This document shows positions 48,120-57,200 of a stretch of 64,000 nucleotides of DNA, in pieces (within the stretch, counting starts at the first letter, position 1; each line of letters opens with the position of its first letter). The position numbers were made by a program, and so were the translations under genes. This stretch comes from Marsupella aquatica. Taxonomy: Eukaryota > Marchantiophyta. The notes under the pieces were generated by a model. The model ran no database searches. It worked only from the letters and a program-made list of their open reading frames with translations, and was not told the DNA's origin. Location of the stretch: assembly GCA_973895155.1 (NCBI GenBank), contig OZ316891.1, positions 6,634,001-6,698,000 on the forward strand, in the 5' to 3' direction.

Positions 48120-49025
48120 AAGCCTATCCCGAAACCCCCTGATCGAGTATCGAAGGCACCAGTCCGGAAGTCCGGTGATCGTCCGGAGGCGGGAAACAAA
48201 CAGACCGTTCTAGTACATTCTCCAAACCCTGCGGCACAAAAATCACAGGTACAGATGGCGCCTAATCCATTGGCAAAGAAGTCACCGGTTCAGAAGAGAC
48301 TTGTAATTTTTGATCTGAATCGGGTACTTATCTGGTCAGAGAAGATCAGCCCTGGGATGCCCATTCGGTCAAGGGGTGTGAGACAGATGCACAAGGTTAT
48401 CTATCCAAGGCCTGATTTAATGGAATTTCTTGAGAAGGTGGCAGATCTATACGACATTGCGATCTGGTCGTGCATGTTCAAACGGAATATTCTATCTTGT
48501 GTAAGGCTGATACTTCGACCCAAAGTTTTGAAACGTATTAAATTTATATGGGGACAAGAATCAACTCGACTTATTGGGAAGAATAATAATGACATCCCTT
48601 TATTTGTCAAATGTCTCTCGGACATTGCCACCGATATTAAAGATTACAACATCGAGAATGTCATTCTTATCGATGATGCTACATATAAGACGAGCCTTAA
48701 TGACTTCTATTCATCGTTGTATCCCGATGCATATTCTGGGCTCGATGATGACCTATTTTTTTAGAAAGAAACTATATCCATATCTATGCGACATGTCAAT
48801 TGACAAGTTGACATTCCGCGAGCTCCTTAGTGGATATGGGATTCCAACGTTCTCTCAAGAAAATCTTGAGAAAGATTATATTGATAAGACGAATCTTTGG
48901 AGGAGAAACGTGATCATTCATAATCAGGGGAATAAAGACCATTTAGAAAAGTTTGACGAATTTATGAAATACTTATCTGCCGAGAAAGACCGTGCTATAG
49001 AAGCCCGGGATAAGTCCAATAAGTA
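48120..49025 (+). pseudogene. NIF/FCP1-type HAD phosphatase-like module 1, frameshifted
   Basis: A Pro- and Lys-rich linker (KPIPKPPDRVSKAPVRK) leads to KRLVIFDLNRVLIWSE, YPRPDLMEFLEKVADLYDIA and NVILIDDATYKTSLNDFYSS, the order of motifs in the NIF/FCP1 (CTD phosphatase-like) HAD domain. The nucleophile motif should be DxDxT/V; here it is DLNRV, so the second Asp is Asn and catalysis is doubtful. A T7 run at 48754-48760 carries a one-base shift: the frame stops at DDDLFF but similarity to modules 2 and 3 continues as RKKLYPYLCDMSIDKLTFRE up to TAA 49023-49025. The gene model around 49025 is uncertain. Confidence 0.55.
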
Positions 49026-49088
49026 AACGTTTATTGTTTATTATCAATTATTATTTATAAATTGATTGAAATTGAACTTTTGGGAGTG

Positions 49089-49104
49089 ACGCGCCCGGTC
49101 GCGT
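49089..49104. repeat. Palindrome ACGCGCCCGGTCGCGT between phosphatase-like modules 1 and 2
   Basis: It lies in the AT-rich, intron-like spacer 49026-49151 that ends TTTACAG. There is one mismatch between arms (GCGCC for GCGAC). Confidence 0.75.
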
Positions 49105-49151
49105 GGTTGTTTGCAATTGCATAATATGAGAATCGAATTGTTCATTTACAG

Positions 49152-49867
49152 GTGTCTAAGTGGAGCAGGTCGTGTCAACTTCTAGTTTTAGGACTGGAAA
49201 ACTTCCTGTGCTCTGTTTCAAAATATACTCCTCAGCTCAAGTCGACACCCGGAATTCGTATCGGATCTCTATGTGTCGTTCCGAGGCCGCATCTTCATGA
49301 TCTTATAAAATTCTGTTATGATCATTTTGATGTGATGGTCTGGTCTATTCTCGACGATAAACTGGTTTATTAGATACTTTCAGAAGTGTTGTCGAGCACC
49401 GACCTGTCGCAGCTGATATATGTGTTCACGCGGGATCATTGCTGGAATCTTGGTTATGTGAAGAAAAATTATAAGACTGTTGTCTTCAAATCTATCGAGA
49501 GACTACGTGATATGTTTCAAGATTATCGACCAGAGAATATAATCCAGATTGATGCCTATCCTTCCCATACATGCCAGACAGCTGTATGCGGATTATTGTT
49601 CACTAAGTCGTTTCAAGGATCGTTGGATGATGTCTTTTTGAGGGATGACCTCATTCCATATTTACGAAAGCTATCAAATTCAGGGCTTTATCTTGCGTTT
49701 GCTAACAAGTTCGATTATCCCATCTGGTCGATTAGAAATCTACATCGAGATTGGGATCTGAACGAGGATATATGGGAGCATCTGTACGTGCAGAGACATG
49801 CAGATCAAGTTCTTATCAAGCACTTCAACAGACGTCACTTATCAATGGCGAGAGTGTAGAGGATGTT
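49152..49867 (+). pseudogene. NIF/HAD phosphatase-like module 2, nonsense codon
   Basis: It opens after TTTACAG with VSKWSRSCQLLVLGLENFLC, where the nucleophile Asp is replaced by Gly, so this module is not expected to be catalytic. RPHLHDLIKFCYDHFDVMVW, NIIQIDAYPSHTCQTAVCGL and GSLDDVFLRDDLIPYLRKLS follow the module 1 and 3 order. A TAG at 49371-49373 interrupts the frame; at the aligned place module 3 has Gln (CAG, in NLLDQILASI). The module ends near GCGAGA/GTGTAG, about 49853-49859, either with the TAG stop or by splicing in phase to module 3. Confidence 0.5.
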
Positions 49868-49883
49868 TTCTCTGTAATATGTG

Positions 49884-49899
49884 ACGCGACCATTCGCGT
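49884..49899. repeat. Palindrome ACGCGACCATTCGCGT between modules 2 and 3
   Basis: It lies in the intron-like spacer that ends CTCTACAG at 49946. The flanks GTG...GAC extend the arms. Confidence 0.85.
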
Positions 49900-49946
49900 G
49901 ACTACATCCATACGGGCTCATGCATCTTCTTGTGTTTCTCTACAGG

Positions 49947-50674
49947 AGATTCATTGCAGCAGAGAAAATGGGCTCATAGTTTTAGACGTGGAGCATCTAC
50001 TCTGTTACACTGCACCGCATTCCCGACTGATGGCGGTCTCAACTGGAATTCGGATTGAGAATATATACGTTTTTCCAAGGCCTCATCTTCACAAATTCTT
50101 GAGATTCTGTTTTGAGAATTTCGATGTAGGGATCTGGTCCTCTCTTGGGAAGAACCTTTTAGATCAGATTTTAGCATCTATTTTTACTACGATGGAAATG
50201 GCCTCATTTAAGTATATTTGGGATCAGTCTCATTGTTACTTATGCGATGGGGTGACATCAAATAAGCGGATATTTTTGAAGTGTTTTGAGAAGGTTGGAA
50301 TTTATACGAAGGCGTATCTGCAACAAAATATAATGCTTATCGAATCCGATGCATTTCATGCTTGTTTAGATCTTGTTGTTGGATCATTATTTCCGCCCAA
50401 ATATTTTGGGTCGGTCGACGACAGTTTCCTGATTAACTTGCTGATTCCGTATCTTAGCAAGCTAGCAAACTCTTGTGAGCCGCTTGTCATTGCCAATGGA
50501 AGAGATTATCCAGATTGGTCAGTTAAATCTATTTTTAGAGATTATGATTATAATCATACTCTATGGGAAGACCCTGTGATTCAGAGGCATGGAGATAGAT
50601 ATCTAGTAGAGCAATTTAACAGACGCCCAATTTTGGACGCTTCCAAAATAATAGTCGGCATGAGATCAGATTAA
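49947..50674 (+). CDS. NIF/HAD phosphatase-like module 3, frame intact
   Basis: It is read from GAGATTCATTGC after CTCTACAG to TAA 50672-50674 with no stop or shift, about 242 residues. GLIVLDVEHLLCY keeps the nucleophile Asp, but the second Asp of DxD is Glu. RPHLHKFLRFCFENFDVGIW, NIMLIESDAFHACLDLVVGS and GSVDDSFLINLLIPYLSKLA match module 2 closely, so the modules arose by tandem duplication. Downstream residues (DYPDWSVKSIFRDYDYN, HGDRYLVEQFNRRPI) are specific to modules 2 and 3. There is no ATG at the start, so it must be spliced to an upstream exon or be inactive. Confidence 0.55.
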
Positions 50675-52342
50675 TTTGTATGTCGTTCTAGAAACTATTT
50701 GTAAACTCCTTATATACTGGTTATCATATATAAAGGATCTCAAAGATTTATTTCTCTATTATTATTATTCGCGTGAGCATGTCTCTTGGTCCCGTCAAGT
50801 TGGATTGGTAAAAATGTGATGTTGCAGTCATTTTCAGGGTTTCACGCGCAGCCACGCGTCATGTCGCCCCTTTTTTATTAAAATAATAATATTTAGTGAT
50901 TTTCGGAATTTCCAAAGTTCAGTTTTCCTTAAATTGGGGTTTTTAGGGAAAAAGTAACGTTGAAAGTATTGTCAAAACAGGAATGCATAGTGTTCAGCTA
51001 GTGTGACCACAAATCTTTGGTGACAGGCCTGGTTTAGTTATTTGATACAGTCTCATACACATCTGACATCCAAGGGGTCACTTACCCTCTCTATCGAAGT
51101 AGTCAAAGGGTTATCAAAGACCTCTCTAACAGGTGATAATCAGGGAATATCTTGTTTGGAAGTCTTGGTGACTTACGAGGAGCTTGCAATTTGAGCCCGT
51201 ACAGCCATTGAAGCTGGGGTTGAATGTTAACTCACCCGGGATTGACTGTACAGAAAACTCTACTACATTTGTTTAGGTGCCAGTCAAAACAATACTAACT
51301 TAATTTCAATAAAACACACACTCATCCTTGTCAACCAAACACTAACAAATATGGCCTCCACTGTACTCTATGATATACAATGATAGGTGCACATTTAGCT
51401 TCATGATTCAGTCCGATTTGAGCCGGCAAGAAAGTGCTAGATAATACTGATTGCACCCTCTCTGCATACCTGAGTTCACAGTTGTACCCTGACACTTCTC
51501 CTGGTTGCCCTTTGTTTCTGCTTGTATTTAATGGGGACCAACAAATTGGACATGATTCATGTCCTCCCCTCATCCCAGAGTTAGGGAAACCTACTTTGTA
51601 CAAAGAGTTGATATTAAGTGCCTGCCAACCTAAATCAGGGGAAGAGTAATGGGATTAAGCACTCAATATAAATTTTCAGCTTGAAATACATACAGAGCCT
51701 TTTCTAATGGGTTGGAGGCCCGAACTAGTGTGTAGAGACTCCAACTTGTTGTGCAAACTGGTGTTGTCAATTACCTCCTCCTCTCTTATGCTAACTTGTC
51801 CTCTGTATTTGTTTTTTGAGTTGCGCAAAGTCCATGTTATTAGGGCAGTGTTCCATTAATCCTCAAAGAGTTTGTCCTTATAATTTCCACAAATCTTGAG
51901 CAAGATCTAAGCCATTATTCTTTCAGGGCAACCATCAAGTTTCTAATCAAGAATGGCTGTGCAGGAGCTAGAGCCTTCCATTACACTTCTCTTGCCTCAA
52001 CTCCTTCAGAATTGCAGGAGCCAGAACATACCCTTGTTTCCTTTTCTTAATATCATTCTCTAGTGTAATATGTAACACTGAGAGAAACTAAAGTTTTATT
52101 AAATTAAGTGTGGGTTGTTAATGTTCAAGTCAATACCAGTTTTGCAAACCGGAAGGTCCGTCTGTGTTCTTTTTTGTTCTTTGTGACTCAAGTTAGGTAA
52201 AAAATTAAAAATGAGTATGACTTATTTGATCCCCTTTCTATATTTTTAGGGTTTGCATTTGTCCTCTTCTTTTGAGTTTGATATTTGTCCTCTTTAGCTT
52301 TATTTGTTCAACTCACTTATTCCTTTGCTAAACTTTGGTTTA
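50675..52342. other. 3' flank and intergenic region
   Basis: A last palindrome-like site (CACGCGCAGCCACGCG) is near 50842-50858 and may mark the right edge of the 34-51 kb unit. After that I find no gene, RNA or repeat up to 52342. Confidence 0.4.
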
Positions 52343-52620
52343 TTGGCTAGGGGATGAGCCTAGATGAGTCTAGAACCAAGAGGCCCAAGGTTCAATCCCC
52401 CCTGGAGGTTGTATGTGTGTGTGGGTGGGGTGGAATGGGGTGTAATGGTGGGAGTATTGCTTATCGCCTCAACCCTTGACTGTCCCGCTTTGGGGCCCTG
52501 GTTTAACCCTCTCTCCCTCCTGGTTTGGGTCCCTTGGATCCTTGGGTATTGTCCCCTTGTGGCTACCCTACATAAAATTGTGTGCTCGGGAGTAGGACAT
52601 CTTCAGGGTTAACCTGACGG
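52343..52620 (+). mobile_element. Possible tRNA-derived SINE
   Basis: TGGCTAGGGGAT (52343-52354) fits a polymerase III A box, and GGTTCAATCCC (52389-52399) fits the B box, about 45 bp apart. A GTGTGTGTGGG tract follows. There is no tRNA cloverleaf with an anticodon arm, so it is not a functional tRNA. The 3' end is not defined. Confidence 0.35.
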
Positions 52621-53488
52621 GCAACTTGATGCCTTGCCGTGCACATAAACCGTCAAATGACGGCCCAAAAATGGCCCATTTGATACATATTCCGGCCCCG
52701 GTTTAGCGAGCTGGGTCGGAGCCGGTCGGGAGGGGTTTGGGAGGGGCTGGGAGAGTTTGAATCAGGGTCGGGGTTCGAGAGAGGCAGACTTTGGGAGTTT
52801 GGGATTCGGAAGTTTGGGGTTCGGAAGGAAACTTCCTCCCTCCAAGGATGAGTTTGGGGAGTCGATAAGGGGAGAGCCGAGTTTGGGGAGCTGGGGAAAG
52901 CCGAGTTCGGGAGAGCTGGGGAAAGCAACTTCGGGAGAGAGTTTAGGGGTCGGGGGTCGGCGCCGGGTTCGGGGGCCGGGGCCGGGACTGTGGGCAGGGT
53001 TCGGGGGTCGGCTGCCGGAGGACTGTGGGCGCCTGGGCGGGGTTCAATGGTCGGTGGGAGGCGTTTGGGATTGGGGGTTCGGGGGCGGGGTCCAGGGTTG
53101 GAGGTCGGGAGATCGGGGTCGGAGGTCGAGTTTGGGTCGGGAGGTCAGGGTTGACGGTTTGACATTTTTACGGAGTTTTTTGGCCAGTTTGACGGGCTAG
53201 GTCAAATCGGGGGACATCTATTGTCTCTTGGATGAGTCTGCTCTTTCTATAGTTTTAGGGTTTGCATTTATCCTCCTATTTTGAATTTAATGTTTGTCCT
53301 CCTTGGCTTTCTGTACTGTACTTTGTTTGACCCATTTAGTAAATTTGGTCCTTTTAGTAAATTGGTCTTTTCCAATTTCACTTGGAAAAAAACAAAACAC
53401 ATGATCGTTAGGCCTCAGCCGACTGTACATGTCCGTCCCACCAGAGTTAAAACCCAGAGTTCGAACCGGTCCAGTTAGCTGCCGCGAT

Positions 53489-53498
53489 AAACCCTAAA
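53489..53498 (+). promoter_or_regulatory. Telobox in the upstream copy of the duplicated promoter
   Basis: AAACCCTAAA, identical to the one at 54116-54125. It probably belonged to a full second promoter before duplication or serves as an alternative start region. Confidence 0.6.
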
Positions 53499-54115
53499 CC
53501 TAAAACCCCCAGATCTCTCGAAGAGAATTGTTCCGTCTCCTCCTTTTCTTTCTCCGTCGAGGAGTCGGGGGTCGGGGGTCGGCGCCGGGTTCGGGGGCCG
53601 GGGCCGGGGCCGGGACTGCGGGCAGGGTTCGGGGGTCGGCTGCCGGAGGACTGTGGGCGCCTGGGCGGGGTTCAAAGGTCGGTGGGAGGCGTTTGGGATT
53701 GGGGGTTCGGGGGCGGGGTCCAGGGTTGGAGGTCGGGAGATCGGGGTCGGAGGTCGAGTTTGGGTCGGGAGGTCAGGGTTGACGGTTTGACATTTTTACG
53801 GAGTTTTTTGGCCAGTTTGACGGGCTAGGTCAAATCGGGGGACATCTATTGTCTCTTGGATGAGTCTGCTCTTTCTATAATTTTAGGGTTTGCATTTATC
53901 CTCCTATTTTGAATTTAATGTTTGTCCTCCTTGGCTTTCTGTACTGTACTTTGTTTGACCCATTTAGTAAATTTGGTCCTTTTAGTAAATTGGTCTTTTC
54001 CAATTTCACTTGGAAAAAACAAAACACATGATCGTTAGGCCTCAGCCGACCGTACATGTCCGTCCCACCAGAGTTAAAACCCAGAGTTCGAACCGGTCCA
54101 GTTAGCTGCCGCGAT

Positions 54116-54125
54116 AAACCCTAAA
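54116..54125 (+). promoter_or_regulatory. Telobox of BMS1
   Basis: AAACCCTAAA lies 111 bp before the ATG, close to the expected transcription start. Teloboxes are a hallmark of plant ribosome-biogenesis genes, consistent with BMS1. Confidence 0.7.
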
Positions 54126-54235
54126 CCTAAAACCCCCAGATCTCTCGAAGAGAATTGTTCCGTCTCCTCCTTTTCTTTCTCCGTCGAGGAGCACAAGCAA
54201 TTCAGAAGGACCTCAGCTCTAGCCATCAATCAGCG

Positions 54236-57200
54236 ATGGCAGGAGGAGGGGGCCTCTCCGCCCTCGTGGGCAAGCAACAGAAGCAGCACAGGAAACCGAA
54301 GTCGGGCCCCGCAGCGCAGAAGAAGGCCGAGACTGACAAGAAGAAACGAGGTGTCTCCGATGGCTCCAAACAAAACAATCCCAAGGTGAAAAGGAAAAAA
54401 AGAGAACACTGAAAATCATGTGTTGGTTTTCGCCCAATTTTTTGTTCCGTCATTGTGTGTTGGTTATGCCAAATTTATGTCAGATTCGCTCTTCGTGATG
54501 AGCGGCGGAGCGATTCATTTTGAGTTGTGAAGTCTCACATTGGGCTTGAATTTCAGGCATTTACTTTCAATTCCGCTGCGAAAGCGAAGCGGTTGCAAGC
54601 TAGAAGCGCGGAGAAAGACCAACGTAGACTTCATGTTCCCGTGGTCGACCGCTCATCAGGGGAACCGCCTCCGTTTGTCATCGTTGTTCAGGGACCTCCG
54701 CAGGTATTTCGGTTGGCAACTTTAAAAGGATTCATTAGTACATGGAATCTCTATTTCTAAGTACATTTGATTAATGTATTTCGAAGCGAATGCAACTGCT
54801 CCTGAGTCTGAAGGTCCATGGTTGCTACGCAGGTCGGGAAGACTCTGTTGATTAAATCCCTCGTCAAACACTACACCAAACACAACATGTCAGACGTACG
54901 GGGTCCTATCACTGTAGTTTCAGGTATATTCGTATTGTATACTTGTTTCTTTCATGATAAAATTCTCACACGAACTTCAAATTCACCAATTTGACAATGA
55001 GGCAATGCAATCTACTGAGCTCGAGGGACAGCACGCTAAGAAATTGAAATAAACCTGAAATAACTCTGTCTAGGGACGCGGGTGCATTCAGCTCAATTTT
55101 GAGGGCAGAGCTGAATTAAAATTGTACCGTTGCCGACTTTCATTGGATTTTGAGACCGGCACTGGCTGCGAAATTTGAGCTTGAAAGTAACATGCTTGAT
55201 GCCTACTGTGTAACAGGCAAACATCGGAGATTGCAATTTGTGGAATGTGCAAATGATATCAATGCCATGATTGATGCTGCGAAGTTTGCAGATCTTGTAC
55301 TCCTCCTTGTAGATGGCAGCTATGGTTTTGAAATGGTCAGTTTGATCTCTATGTGGACCTTTATTTTAGGGTTTAGAAAAAAAGTGTTAGAGTTGAGTCA
55401 TTTTCAAAGTGCAAAGAAAGCCTAGGGTGTAATTACATTATTCTTAACTGGTACCTAGTTTAAAAGTCATATCTTCTAATATCTCTGTCTGGTTATTTTC
55501 CAGGAAACTTTTGAATTTCTCAATGTACTACAGGTTCATGGATTTCCTAAAGTAATGGGAGTCCTCACACACCTCGATCAGTTCAAAGACCCTAAGCGTT
55601 TGCGTAAGACCAAAAAACGTCTGAAGAATAGGTTTTGGACCGAGATTTATGATGGGGCAAAATTGTTTTACCTATCGGGCCTTGTATACGGGAGGTACGT
55701 ACGTTTCAATGACCGATGATCTCTGTTGTGCCATAGTTGCCTTTGACTAGCTTCTTATTTAACGGTTCATTCAGAGCTGGAGATTCATTTGTAACTCATG
55801 TGCAAAGAGGTGTTTACTAACTATTCGAGTTCACAGGTACCCAAAACGAGAGGTTCACAATCTGGCAAGATTTATCTCTGTAGCTAAATTCAGGCCGTTG
55901 CTGTGGCGCATCAACCATCCGTACATACTTGCAGATCGTTTTGAGGATGTGACTGCCCCTGAAAAAGTTCATGATGACCCCAAATGTGACCGGAATGTGA
56001 CCATATATGGCTATCTGCGCGGCAGTAATCTTAAGCATGATATGAAGGTATTTAAACATTGCTGAATCGAATAGTCATAATATTTGCTTGAGGGCTTTTG
56101 GCCGTGCTTACTCCAATTTGAACTTGACATGGAGGAAATCCTCTGCAAATGTGTAGCTCAAATGACCTCTGCAAATGTCAACAGACCCCACTACTTGAAA
56201 TAAAATTCGATTGTCAATTCGATTGTCAACAGGTTCACATTGCCGGTGTGGGAGACTGCAAGCCGGCTGGTATCGCAGCCTTGCCAGATCCCTGTCCTCT
56301 ACCTTCGGTTGCAAAGAAAAAGGGTCTTAGAGAGAAGGAAAAACTTCTTTATGCGCCTATGTCAGATGTGGGAGACATGTTGTACGACAAGGACGCTGTT
56401 TACATCAACATCAATGACCACCAACTAACGTACTCACAGCCCGAAGAGAAAGAGGGTGAATTACCAGATCCAAAAGCAGGTATATTTTGTTAGGGTCCTG
56501 GTTGCCTAAGCTTTCATGTTAGTTTCCAAGAGAATCGATCTTCTTCATAGCTTGTGAGACCAATTACAATAACATGTGTATGGGGGTTGTCCCTACTATG
56601 AAACGTAACCCAGGGTTGAACCTACCTTAACTCATCAATCACTGGAAGTAGTGGTAGTTGTTACAAAGGTTGGCATTGGAGCAGCTTAAACAGAAGTATG
56701 CAAAATATGTCTGATTTTTTTATAGTCATTATTCAGTCGATCTACCAGTACCTGAGCAATCTGAGCATTCTCATTACAATTTGACCGATCTTTCAGGCAA
56801 GGAGAATATGGATGTGGGCGAGGCTATGGTCAAAACACTGCAAAAGACAAAGTACTCTATCAACGACAAGCTTGAGCAAAGTTTTATTCAACTGTTTAAG
56901 GGTGCTGCTCCAATAAGTGTACCAGGTAATGATGATGATGCCGATGCTTCGAGCGACGATGGTGATGATGCTTCCAGTGATGACGACGAGGATGGGAACA
57001 CCATGGGCGAAAATGAAGGTATCTCAGATTCAGAGGATGAGGAGATGGATGACGAAAAACCGGCGGAAGATACTAAACTGGCTCTTGCCCGAGATGTGGC
57101 TAATGGACAGATTAAGGATGGGAAGATGGATGATCGGAGCTCTGAGAGTGACGAAGAAAACGTAGGACACAGTAGCTCAGAAGATGATGGGGACTCTGAT

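Larger units (their letters stand above)
52946..54191 (+). repeat. Tandem duplication of about 0.62 kb in the BMS1 promoter and 5' UTR
   Basis: Copy 1 is about 52946-53566 and copy 2 about 53567-54191. Both start GGGGTCGGGGGTCGGCGCC and end TTTCTCCGTCGAGGAG, and they differ at only a handful of positions and by a 6-bp GGGGCC expansion. Each copy has a GC-rich GGGTTCGG/GGTCGGGA part, then an AT-rich part, then a telobox. The BMS1 ATG is 45 bp after copy 2. Confidence 0.92.

Noticed and set aside
43345-49373. TAG read as glutamine by a variant genetic code
   Set aside because: The RNA-binding protein gene ends in TAG, and TGA also interrupts the same exons. Host genes use standard stops, so C-to-T decay is simpler.
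42092-49946. Introner-like elements creating the short introns
   Set aside because: Apart from the palindrome the introns share no sequence and their ends are ordinary, so the palindrome was probably added to existing introns or is kept for another reason.
34098-50858. Palindromes as plant CAMTA CGCG boxes
   Set aside because: The strict VCGCGB box is met only by the GCGCGT variants. Most copies are ACGCGA/TCGCGT. It remains possible but is not supported.
53459-53475. tRNA B box (GAGTTCGAACC)
   Set aside because: There is no A box or cloverleaf upstream, and the sequence is duplicated only because it lies in the promoter duplication.
53528-53782. Open frame starting FRLLLFFLRRG in both promoter copies
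   Set aside because: It starts at TTG, not ATG, and lies in the BMS1 5' UTR.
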